Part shown: positions 47,309-56,330 of the stretch, in pieces
Layout: every line of letters begins with the position of its first letter
Position numbering within the stretch: position 1 is the first letter of the stretch
DNA from: Tetraselmis striata
Lineage: Eukaryota; Chlorophyta; Chlorodendrophyceae; Chlorodendrales; Chlorodendraceae
Direction: 5' to 3'
DNA length: 64,000 bases
Assembly (NCBI GenBank): GCA_006384855.1
Contig: VCJN01003041.1
Coordinates: 124,001 to 188,000 of the forward strand
Program-made: the position numbers and the translations under genes
The notes under the pieces: model-generated
What the model was told of the DNA's origin: nothing
The model's database searches: none
Seen by the model: only the letters and a program-made list of their open reading frames with translations

Positions 47309-47512
47309 GTGTACCGCAGCGAAACTAACTTGAAGATGGCATGCTCAGCTGTTACGGCTGCTTTCATGTCTACTCGTGCTGCACCCAAAAAGAGCGCAAC
47401 GACAAGTGCCTAGTAGCCCGTACCACTTACCTACAACGGTAGCCGGAAAAGCGGATAGGGAAAGGAAGAAACCCCCTAAACAAGTGTAGAGCATTTCAAA
47501 GTTAAGTCTGGT
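47309..47512 (-). repeat. Terminal direct repeat, copy 1
   Basis: Begins GTGTACCGCAGCGAAACT. It shares long blocks with 49537-49735, including GCCGGAAAAGCGG and AAGGAAGAAACCCC. Confidence 0.9.
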
Positions 47513-49536
47513 TTGCCAGTGATGAGCGAACGAAGAGAGCGGTAGATTGACGGAGAAGAGGTAGCGCCAAGTCACGAAGGGGGCACCGTGAAGGCCACCG
47601 CTGCGGAGTCTCGTTGGACTTGGAAATGGCGGAGGGGCGCGATGTGACCGAATAAGAACCACGCGCCAGGCGAAGGGAGGACGTTGGGGTCGATGTAGTC
47701 CAAAACGACGTCGGAGTTGGTTGCCCATCCACCTTAGTAGCGGATGTGGGGCAGCGGGACTCCGATGGCGTTAGCATCATATGCTGCACCTTTGCGAAGG
47801 CTGTGTGATTGAACTGAGACAGCCCGCTACAGGTAGCGTAGCTCTTGAGTGTCTGAGCGGTGAGGGAGCTGGAGAGCAATCCATGTCGAAGGTCCGGAGT
47901 CCCAGCTTGTCTGAGCCGAACGCATCGTCATGAAGGCGAGACCGGAGTGAAGCAGCCCATGGGGCGACAGCTTTGGGCTCGTCAATTACGTAAGTACGGC
48001 GCTTGACCGACGGAGTAACATGGGGGCCGGTTCATTGTAGTAAAGTACTCGGCCGCGGGGGTTAGGTCGCCAGCGGTTGGTCGGTGGTTGCTGGACGGGT
48101 TAGTGAGGGTATCAGTACGGGTTGCGGGGCTAGGTTCAGGTAGGAGGGCCGCCCCACGCGCTAGTAAAACGCGCAAATAAATGCATGATTTGCTCCGCAT
48201 AACTCATCATTCGCTCGTAGCGCCTGTCACGCGCGTAACGTACACGCGCGAAATTTGGTCGTTGCGAACCAGCCGTAACAACCGACGGACGTAGTGATGA
48301 GATGGTACGTACGGGAGGCGGATGGTTGAGCCGCCATGTGCAGATGTGCGGATGGTTGAGCCGCACTACTCGACTGTGTGTAAGAAGCGCCGCACCGAAG
48401 AGGGTCTAAATGAAGTTTGTAACGTGGGAGGGTCCGTTCGGACACATGACGCTCATATCGCCGTTGAGCTGCTAGGGTTCGCCGTGCGGCGGTCGCCGAA
48501 AGTTAACCTCGCAATGCGCCAGCGGCTCCGACGAAAGGCGCCCCACACCGCAACTCGTGCTCACCTATCGGCCACGCCCGCGACCGCCGCCACGTCCACG
48601 CCCACACCCGCGCCTAGCGAGCGCCGCTGCTGCCCGAGCAATAGCGGTAGCTTTCGCGCTGTTGGCGACCGTCGCTTCGAAGACGCGACGCCCGTAGTCC
48701 TTCATCGCAAAGCCTAGGTGCTCGGTAGCATGCTGAAAATGCTGAGCCCGCAGTACGTCCGGAACACCTTGGTCACCGTGTTCACGCTTGATCTCGTTAA
48801 GACTCCACGGGAAGGCTAGACGAAAGCGAAACACCTTGTCGATGGCCTCGGCGTGATATTCCGAGCGCGAGCGAAGTAAGGGGTGGAGTCTTGATCAGCA
48901 ACAGGGACATATAGGGTAAACGCTCGTCGAGGGCTACGAAAAGGGCAGCCATGTGAGCTCCAAAAAACACGTCATCCAAAGGTACTCCTCCTGAGCCGGC
49001 AAACGCCGGTAATCCTGCTTGAGGTAGTCGTTCGTTAGGTCGGTGCTCAGGGAGAAGAGCCCAAGCACTCGGCTGACCGGTCGAACGGCCTCGTGACCAG
49101 GCTCTGCTCGCTGCAATAGTTCTAGGAAGCACCGCGAGGTGGTCGTCCTTGCCACTCAAGGATTTTGCTTTGACACGGCCGCTATGGGCTAGCTCTAGCA
49201 AGTCGGGGCGTTCTACGGCCCCCCCGCTGCCAATCGGCTGCCCCGCAACGCGCCGCCCAAAGCGACGTGCTCCGCCTCCACCAACAACACGGTCACGAGA
49301 TGTCAATTGAGCTAAATTAAAGCCGTTGCAAGCTCGCGCAACAATGTAGAATGGGTCTTCATGTATGCTTGTATCGATTCGAGCGTCGGCTCAACCATGG
49401 GCTCTTCTCCATCCGACATGGGAACGCACGGACGTACGGATGAGAATTTCGCACACGGATATGGTGAGCCATGTGTAGTCTTGAACAACCTGGGGTGACC
49501 TTGCTCGCAACATGTTGCGAGACAGCTAATCGCGGC

Positions 49537-49735
49537 GTGTACCGCAGCGAAACTGGAAGATGGCAGGCTCCGTTGTTGCGGCTGCTTTTATGTCTACTCG
49601 TGCTGCATCCAAAAAGGAGTGACGCAACGACAGCCATGTGCCTAGTAGTCCGTACCACTTAGCAGCAATGGTAGCCGGAAAAGCGGTTAGAGAAAGGAAG
49701 AAACCCCATAAACAAGTTTAGAACAAGTCAGGTCT
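49537..49735 (-). repeat. Terminal direct repeat, copy 2
   Basis: Counterpart of 47309-47512 with scattered substitutions and small indels. A perfect 18-bp palindrome CTCGCAACATGTTGCGAG (49504-49521) lies just outside it. Confidence 0.9.
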
Positions 49736-49881
49736 GTTAAGGTTTTGGCTGCTCTTCGATAATATCGAATATAGATGAAGCTATAGCCGGCACCCCAGAC
49801 TGGCTAAAACTATTGTGCGGCATGGGCAATTTCGAGCAAACACTTTAATGTAACGTGTTTACATCTCAATTCAATGTTACA

Positions 49882-49909
49882 CCCCCCCCCCCCCCCCCCC
49901 CCCCCCCCC
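49882..49909. repeat. C28 homopolymer
   Basis: A 28-base C run between the tyrosine-recombinase element and the LINE-derived palindrome. It is the longest homopolymer noticed in the window. Confidence 0.95.
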
Positions 49910-49920
49910 AGGGTTTTTTT

Positions 49921-51246
49921 GTTCGCCTCCAGGACAAGAATGGCAACATTGAAACCCTTGCTGCAGCGTCTCTACGACGGCCGCTTAGGCAGCGACCCAA
50001 TTATGGAAAGCCTTGGGTAGGCGATGCTCCGTTATAATCAACAAGCAAATTGTCAAAGCATTATGCATGACTAACAGGAGGCAAGTGACGGGATTTCCAA
50101 CACTGTTGGATCACCGTCTAAACCACTACTGCCATCAAACTACCCGGCACTGACCACGAAAGGTCCGCCCTATACGTTTGGGCGTCGGCCCATTCGAGTA
50201 ATGCGAGTTGGGGCAAACCCCATCCCGCAGAGCAAAACAAATCGGGCGGGCCGACGCTATAACTAGGAAAAAATTCCTATTCATGGTAAAATCCAGGGCG
50301 CTGTGAAGGGAGGGCGGACCCGCCCAAAATAAACTGGCTAGTAAAAAAATCCCTAAACTTCATAGCGAACAACCCCAAATTATGACGGTGATACTACCGC
50401 CCCCACCACGGGCAATCCACCGACAATCATATGTTCCGTAGTCTGAACATAAATTGTATTTTTGGAAGGGGCGGCACGGCCGCGCGCGTCGCACGCTCTC
50501 CTCTTAGCAGGCGGGGTTACGGTATCGCGATCAAGCTACCAGAATTTCCAACTGCCCGCCGATTGGCCCGGATTTATGCCATGCTTAAGCGGTTCTTGGA
50601 ACGTTGCCCTGCATGTGGCGGAGGTGTGAACGAATCTGAGACTATCGAACATATGTTGGTGGAGTTCCCGCGGTGGGGGTATCACCGTCATAATTTTGGG
50701 TTGTTAGTTCCGGAGTTCAGGGTTTTTATTAGTAGTAAGGTTATTGCGTCAACACCCGAGGACTTAACTGCCTTATTTTGGGCGGGGTCCCCCCCTCCCT
50801 TCACGGCGCCTTGGATTTTACTGGGTATGGGAATTTTTCCAGCTATGGCGTCGGGCCCTCCCTCACATTGCCTTCTTTGTTGCTCATGCATGTATCGCAC
50901 TCCCGAAATGCTTTGCTCCGCGGGTTGGGGCTTGCCCCAACTCGCATTACTCGAATGGGCCGACGCCCAAGCAACGGGCAGGGCGGACCTTTCGTGGTCA
51001 GTGCCGGGTATTTTCATGGCCGTGTTTATTTAGACGGCGATCCAACAGTGTTTGAAATCCCGTCAGCATGGGCCTTTAATTAGTCTTGCAGAATGCTCCG
51101 GCAATTTGCTTGATGACTAAAACGGAGCGTCGCCTACCCAGGGCTTTCCGTAATTGGATTGCTGCCTAAACGGCCGTCGTAGTGGAGACGCTGCAAGGGT
51201 TTCACTGGTTCCAGTCCTGTCCCGGGGGCGGGGGAAAAAACAAAAC
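49921..51246. mobile_element. LINE-derived 1.3-kb imperfect inverted repeat
   Basis: The left arm (49921 to about 50446) is the reverse complement of the right arm (about 50640 to 51246) with many small differences; the spacer is about 190 bp. Right-arm orientation carries CPACGGGVNESETIEHMLVE, resembling the Cys/His motif at the C-terminus of non-LTR reverse transcriptases, although the last Cys is Phe. The outer end has an A-rich tail after CCCGGGGGCGGGGG. A related tail occurs at 27797-27900. I infer two 3' truncated LINE copies inserted tail-outward, or an inverted duplication. Confidence 0.65.
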
Positions 51247-51751
51247 TACCGGGCACCTGTTTTAAAAACGATCTCCAGCATATATTATTAGTTTATATTG
51301 CCGCCACCGTCATCAGCGCAGCGGCATTTCGCTCACTTGGCCGCCCGCCGCTGCGGGCGCGCATATCGAGCCATCGACACGGCGCAGGGCGCGTGTCAGC
51401 GCGCGGTCGGCGGCACATAGGTGTCGGGCGGCAGCTACCAGGACTGGCCCGTTCAACCGACCCTTCCCCAAGTAATGAATCCCGTGACTGGCACGCGTCT
51501 CCTCACCGCAGCAGGCGAGCCGGCAGCAGCAGCGACGCAGCAGCTCCTGCCTGGCGAGCGGCCCTGCCTGGAGCGCTTTTGACCCGGCCTGCTGCTTGCG
51601 TCAGAGGCCGTCGCCCACGAACAGGCTGTCCTGCCAGCGGACATCGGCCGCTTGCCGGCCCCGCGCCTTCCGGCGCCACCAGGCAGTGCGGCTCCACCGC
51701 GGCTATAGGGGGAAACCTCAGCCAGCGGCTGCCGCGCCGCGGTAGTGGACG

Positions 51752-52733
51752 ATGGCGCAGGGCAGTCCCTCCAGCGGGGTGACGAAAAACGCGCAGGTGC
51801 AGCAGGACAGTCTAGTTCTCACGGTCGATAACGACTTCGCGGGGCTGACGATGCGGCCGGCGGTGGGTAAGCTGCTGGGCAAGCATGCCGACACGCGCGT
51901 TTTCTTTGCGGTGAGGCGCGCCTACTGTGAGGTGCTTGACATACACACCGTATCGTCACTATATTTTTATTCGGTTGCGCCATGACAGCTCCACGCCACA
52001 CCACACCACACACTCTTTCAATCGGTAACACCGCGCATCATTGTGTCGCACATGCCAGGACACGGTGCACAAGGTGGGCCGGCAGGGAACGCTCAAGCCC
52101 AAGGCGGTGCTGGTGACTGGCAAGTTCATGTACGTCCTGGACTGCGACACGCTGCGCCTGCGGGCCAAGGTGCCCATACAGGTGCGCCACTGGTCCTTCG
52201 CACCCCCTGCCCGCCTCCATCCCCAATGAGCAGCCCCGTTCCTGCCCCTTTCTGAGGCCGGCTACACCGCGCCATGCCACGCCATGCTCACTGCAGGGCG
52301 TGGAGGGGGTGAAGGTCAGCCGCTTCCGGGACAACTTCATCGCGGTGCCCCCCTCCCCCCCCCCCCCCCCCTTCCCCCCGGCCCACCTTTCCTGGCTGCA
52401 GCCTGGGTCTCCTCGGGCTGACTGAGGCTGCCCCTGAGCGGGCTGTCTGAGCTGGGGACCGGGCGCGCGCAGGTGCTGCACCCGTGCCTGGAGAAGGACC
52501 ACCTGTTTGTGTCGGCGCGCCGGGAGCTGCTGGCCAACTGCCTGCAGGAGGCGCGCGCCAGCCCCGGGGCGCCCCGCGTGGAGGTCGCCTCCGCGTTTGC
52601 GCAGCGGCTGGACGCGGCGACCGTGCGCGAGGTCAGCTTCTACCGGGACGAGGAGGGCCTCATCCACACGCGGCTGGTCACCAAGCCCGTGGGCGAGTGC
52701 ACGCTGCCGCTGCCGCCGTACCAGGGGAGCTGA
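51752..52733 (+). CDS. Stand-alone myosin-I tail homology (TH1) domain protein, 196 residues
   Basis: Exons 51752-51910, 52059-52181, 52297-52344 and 52473-52733 join in phase 0 with GT-AG introns to 591 nt including TGA. The product contains the TH1 core: DFAGLTMRPAVGKLL, VFFADTVHKVGRQGTLKPKA followed by VLVTGKFMYVLD, then RAKVPIQGVEGVKVSRFRDN followed by FIAV, then LFVSARRELLANCLQEA. TH1 domains are basic membrane-phospholipid-binding modules in the tail of class I myosins. No motor domain lies upstream: a LINE palindrome ends 500 bp before. Either the gene encodes only a TH1 domain or the 5' exons were missed. The ATG at 51752 is the nearest in frame. Intron 3 begins GTGCCCCCC and holds a C run. 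Confidence 0.75.
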
Positions 52734-52740
52734 TGACACA

Positions 52741-52745
52741 TTACA
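52741..52745 (-). terminator. TGTAA poly(A) signal of FAM32A
   Basis: TTACA on the plus strand is TGTAA on the minus strand, 117 bp after the FAM32A stop and just past the end of the TH1 coding region. Confidence 0.5.
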
Positions 52746-52861
52746 TGACGGACCCCCGTCGCCCAGCGCCCGCTCTACGGCTTGGGCGGCAGAGCCAGGC
52801 CTTTCCTCTTGCCTGGTCGACCGCTGAAGCCGGCCTCGGGCCATCCCTCGGCCTGCGGCCC

Positions 52862-53209
52862 TTAGCCGGGCCCGACGCGCGGGATGTCGTGGTGCTCCGA
52901 CAGGTTGGACAGGTAGTCGTTGAAGTCCTTGATGCGGTCCTTGTGGCTCTTGCCCGCCATGCGCCGCAGCTCCTCCTCCTCGCGCTTGGCCAGCATCGCG
53001 TCGTGCTTGCGCTCCGCCGCCGTGCGCCTGTCCACCTCCTGTCGCGCCGCGCCGCCCTCCGCGCCGCCCTCCTCCCCGGCGGCGCCGCCGTCCGCGGCCG
53101 CCGCCGCCTCCGTGGGCGACTTGAGCGAGCTCTTCTTTTTCTTCTTCTTCTTGACGCCGCCGACGTCGGCGCCCTTCAGCCGGAGCTTGCCGCCCGTAAA
53201 GGCCGACAT
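52862..53209 (-). CDS. FAM32A: FAM32A-like protein, 115 residues, single exon
   Basis: The intronless frame starts MSAFTGGKLRLKG and has a poly-Lys block (KKKKKKK), a variable acidic/Ala spacer and the conserved C-terminal half DRRTAAERKHDAMLAKREEE, then SHKDRIKDFNDYLSNLSEHH followed by DIPRVGPG. This matches FAM32A (DUF1754), where KLKG, the Lys run and 'HK-R-DFN--L--L-EH-DIPKV' are typical; length is also right. In animals FAM32A is a nuclear protein that stabilises the catalytic spliceosome. It faces the TH1 gene tail-to-tail (129 bp apart). Its start codon lies only 47 bp downstream of the OST4 stop on the same strand. Confidence 0.92.
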   Translation of the reverse strand: MSAFTGGKLRLKGADVGGVKKKKKKKSSLKSPTEAAAAADGGAAGEEGGAEGGAARQEVDRRTAAERKHDAMLAKREEEELRRMAGKSHKDRIKDFNDYLSNLSEHHDIPRVGPG

Positions 53210-53256
53210 CGCGGCGCCCCTGTTGCTCTGCTGCTGCTACCCGTGCCCTCCGCCCT

Positions 53257-54036
53257 CTAAGCCCCCAGCTTGGGGTTGGCGCTCACGTAGTGGTAAAACG
53301 CAATCAGAACAAACACGAAAATGCCGAGCACGTCCTGCGGCGAGAAACAAACAGTGGGGGAACGGGGTTAGCCAAGGGCCAGCCCATCCCCACCGCAACT
53401 GTAATAATAATCTCACCGGTCATGCGGCAGCGCACTGCCGTGCCTGGATCCATCCTCCCCTCCCGCCCTCCCCACCCGTGCTTTTACCTCTTTCTCCCCC
53501 CCCCCCCCCCCCTCGAACAAAAAGCTGGTTTTTCCTCTGCTCGCATGCCAGGATCCTCTGTAATGCTTTGCCACAAAACCAGGATCTGTCCATGTGCTCG
53601 TGAGGGCCGTGGGGAGGTGGGTGGCAGTCTCGAGCCCCCCGCTTGTGAAGCAGCTGGCAGAGGGAGGAGAAGGTGGCACGCGGTAGGGGGGAACGGGGGA
53701 GGCGGAAGTGGCCTGACGCAGGGGTGGGTTGTCATACGAGACAGGATGGGCAGGGAGGGGGGGGGGGGGGGTCAGGGGGCGCTGGGAGGTGGGCTTATGG
53801 CGGGGTGGGAAGTGAGAAGTGGAAGGGGTGGAGAAGACGAGAGTGGGCGGTGGGAAAGGTTGGGCTGGCGGAGGAGAGGGGGGAGCAGGGGCCTGTTGGG
53901 AGGCCGGAGAGAGGCGGGTGGGGGTTAGTGGGGCGACTGCGGCAGGTGGTGCGCAGCGGTAGATCGGGGGGGGGGGGGGGGGGGGGTTCACCGCGAAGTA
54001 GCCGAGGTCTCCGTCGGTGATCAGCTGCGAGGACAT
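53257..54036 (-). CDS. OST4: Oligosaccharyltransferase subunit OST4, 40 residues, two exons
   Basis: OST4 is a single-span ER membrane subunit that stabilises Stt3 in the oligosaccharyltransferase for N-glycosylation. Exon 1 (53992-54036) encodes MSSQLITDGDLGYFA. Exon 2 (53257-53334) encodes DVLGIFVFVLIAFYHYVSAN followed by PKLGA and TAG. The GT-AG intron of 657 nt is in phase 0. The joined product aligns end to end with animal and yeast OST4: 'ITD-L--FA--LG', the hydrophobic helix, then YHYV--NP. Length is nearly that of the family. The intron starts GTGAACCCCC with a long C run on the coding strand. The stop lies 47 bp before the FAM32A ATG, with no TGTAA in the gap. Confidence 0.93.
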
Positions 54037-54817
54037 GCTTGCCACAGTCTAGCAAACTGTCTTGCGGGAACCGGTAAGTGTGGAGCTATGGGGGGCAGGG
54101 GAGCGCGAGTGGCGCGCCTGGCGGGTACTTGTCGCTCGCGGCGAGTAGCGCCAGCAGCGCAGCGGGCCGCCGAGAACGAGGCGCGGGGTCGCTGATATGG
54201 GATCTCCGCGTCGTCGTTCTTATTTGTCGCGGGGTCGCGCGCCCGCCCCCTGTCCGTGATAACAATTACGAAGTCTTCTTACGCATATATGACAAATCAA
54301 ACCTATATCGATTACGATATCACAACGTGATGTATGTAAAATGCAAATGTATTTCGTCCTATTTCTGAATATTGCTCGTACTCGTCGGGTCGAGTACCAC
54401 TAGGCAGCAGCGTAGATTATCCTACCGGTACCAGCCCCCGGTACCCGGGTGCGATGACGTGTCGTAGCTCGCTCGACGACGACCTGTTCGGCCCCAACGG
54501 CGCGGCAGCTCGGCCGGCGGCGGTTCCGCGGCTGGCGGCGGCCGATACCCTCTCCTTAGGACGAGGGACCGTCGCACACACAGTTGCAGCCGACACCGCG
54601 CAGTCCCTTCTTCCACGACCACGGCCGATTCAAGGACCTTTTCAGCTCTCACAAAGCTCCGCACAGCGCGCAGTTGCGCAACGACTAGGCAGCGAGCCCG
54701 AGACAGTGGCACGGCCGGTCGGTCGACGGCGGATCGACTTTTCCGGGCGAACGGCCCAGTCGACCCCCCCCCCTTCCCCGCGGCTAAGAAGAGACACACT
54801 CATAAAAGGCAGCCACA
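54037..54817. promoter_or_regulatory. Divergent promoter region, OST4 and LLPH-like genes
   Basis: A 781-bp interval between head-to-head start codons. The part next to OST4 is GC-rich; 54250-54370 is AT-rich (TATATGAC, TATATCGATTACGATATC); the part next to the LLPH-like gene contains CATAAAAGGC at 54801-54810, a possible TATA-like element or part of the leader. No other gene is seen. Confidence 0.4.
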
Positions 54818-55611
54818 ATGGGCAAGTCGCTGCGCTCTAATCAGAAGAAGCGGAACAGGGCCGTGAGGAGGTGAGTCGCGTACCCCCCCGGGCTGCCCCG
54901 CTCTCGGAAGTTGAAACGAGTAAGTGGGTCTCAGCGGAGCCGTCAGTCGCTACATAGCATCCCTCGCCACCCCCCCCCCTCCCCCCCCCTACGCCCCCGT
55001 TCGCCCCACGTCGTCGTGTCTCCCCCAGCTCGTTCCGCTGCCTCGCTGGGATGCCCAGCATGATGTTAGCTGGGGCGCTGAGCGCCAAACGGCTCCCATG
55101 TCTGCCCCCGAGAAATGGGCTGTACGCTGCCTATAGCAGACTCGAGCAGAGAGAGGCGGAGTGGCGGGTCGCGAGCTAAGAGGGGCGCTGCGCCGGTCTG
55201 ATGGGTCGCAGGGAGAAGCTGGCGGCGACAGATCTGATGAAGGATCGAGAGGAGTCCAAGGCGGCGGCGATCGCCAAGGCGATGGCGGGCCCCAAGATGT
55301 CGGAGACGGAGGAGTTCAAGGAGGCGCAGGCCAAGTACGCGGCCGCCATGGACACGGACGGCGGCGGCGGCCGCAGCCGCACGCGCAGCGGCAAGGACGC
55401 GATGGAGGTGGACCCTGCACCCACGCGCAAGGCGCTTAAGGCCAAGGGCGGCGTGGCGAAGAAGCGCGTCAAGCAGGGCTCGGAGAACTACGAGAAGCTG
55501 AAGAAGGTGGGCATCAGGGCGGGCGTCAGCCCCATTGCCTTCGCGCGCCTGCACAAGCAGCACAAGAAGGGCCGCAAGCCCGGCATCCGGGAGCAGCTCG
55601 GCATCGAGTGA
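54818..55611 (+). CDS. LLPH/DUF2423-like ribosome-biogenesis protein, 150 residues, two exons
   Basis: Exon 1 (54818-54870) encodes MGKSLRSNQKKRNRAVR and two bases of Arg18. Exon 2 (55212-55611) continues REKLAATDLMKDREESKAA. The start MGKSLRS with basic residues is the hallmark of the DUF2423 family, yeast Ybl028c and animal LLPH, small nucleolar proteins linked to large-subunit assembly. The middle is acidic/Gly-rich (MDTDGGGGRSRTRSG; AMEVDPAP) and the C-terminal third strongly basic (KGGVAKKRVK; LHKQHKKGRKPGIREQL). The start context GCCACAATGG is favourable. TGTAA follows at 55670. It is convergent with the helicase gene, with 190 bp between stops. The function is inferred from the short N-terminal motif, so the family call is moderate. 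Confidence 0.72.
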
Positions 55612-55669
55612 CCGCGCGAGGCTGGCCGGTGTCGGTGGGGGAAGGGGCGGTGGGGGAGGGAGGGCTCCC

Positions 55670-55674
55670 TGTAA
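55670..55674 (+). terminator. TGTAA poly(A) signal of the LLPH-like gene
   Basis: TGTAA lies 58 bp after the stop codon, only 30 bp from the opposing signal of the helicase gene. Confidence 0.6.
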
Positions 55675-55703
55675 CCTGCGCAGCGCTGCGGCGTTTGCGA
55701 ACT

Positions 55704-55708
55704 TTACA
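55704..55708 (-). terminator. TGTAA poly(A) signal of the helicase gene
   Basis: TTACA on the plus strand is TGTAA on the minus strand, 93 bp after the helicase stop codon. Confidence 0.6.
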
Positions 55709-55801
55709 AGCGGCCGGGCACGCTTCTCCGCGGAGAAGTTGGAAGGGGGCAGACGGGGGCTGGAGACTGGTGTCCGCTGGGGGTTCCTGCCTCCGGCGCC
55801 A

Positions 55802-56290
55802 TCAGAAGCCATCAGTGGTGAGGAGGTGGTGCATGGCGTTGGCCACCGCAGACGCGCCGAGGTCAAGCGTGACGTCCTCCATCTTGCGGCTCAGCAGCGT
55901 GGCCACCTCGGCGCGCAGCTCGCGCACCAGCACCGCCACTTTGGCTGGCACCTGGGTACACGCCCGGCCACAAAGAGCGGAGGGGGGGGGGGGGGGGGGG
56001 GGGCAAACGCAGGCATGCCGGTGTGAGTGGTTGGCGATGGTGCTGCAGAGGGCGAGGGTGCCGCCTCTTTGTGTCAGGTTGACATCGAAGGGGCCCCTCG
56101 CACTCGGGATGGAGCTAAGATGACACCAGTCTGCAGGCACATCAGCGGCCCCACCCACGCATGCCATCAGCGGGACTCATACATACTTGAGTCGTGTAAA
56201 TCTGGCAGCATCCGTAGTTGCGAAACTTGCTAATCAGTATCATTATATGTACGATTAGGGCTCAGCTGCGTAACCAACTGGGGTGCAGTG

Positions 56291-56330
<40 letters not shown>

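Larger units (their letters stand above)
47309..49735 (-). mobile_element. Probable tyrosine-recombinase retroelement remnant
   Basis: About 200-bp direct repeats (47309-47512 and 49537-49735, roughly 85% alike) flank minus-strand coding remnants. Upstream on that strand (about 49200-48565) is a gag-like stretch (FRFRLAFPWSLNEIKREHGD; VLRAQHFQHATEHLGFAMKD) with an Arg/Gly-rich tail. Downstream (about 47880-47570) is a tyrosine-recombinase-like end: SSSLTAQTLKSYATCSGL, then in another frame GGWATNSDVVLDYIDPNVLP. The combination suggests a DIRS/Ngaro-like or Crypton-like element, but no reverse transcriptase is seen in the about 700 bp between. Frames are broken. Confidence 0.45.

Noticed and set aside
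52484..53260. 258-codon plus-strand frame over FAM32A
   Set aside because: It is an out-of-frame shadow of TH1 exon 4 fused to antisense FAM32A; both real proteins have conserved family motifs.
53413..54045. Pro-rich 210-codon frame beginning with the OST4 start
   Set aside because: It reads through the OST4 intron and its poly-C run. Splicing at 53992/53334 gives the conserved OST4 protein instead.
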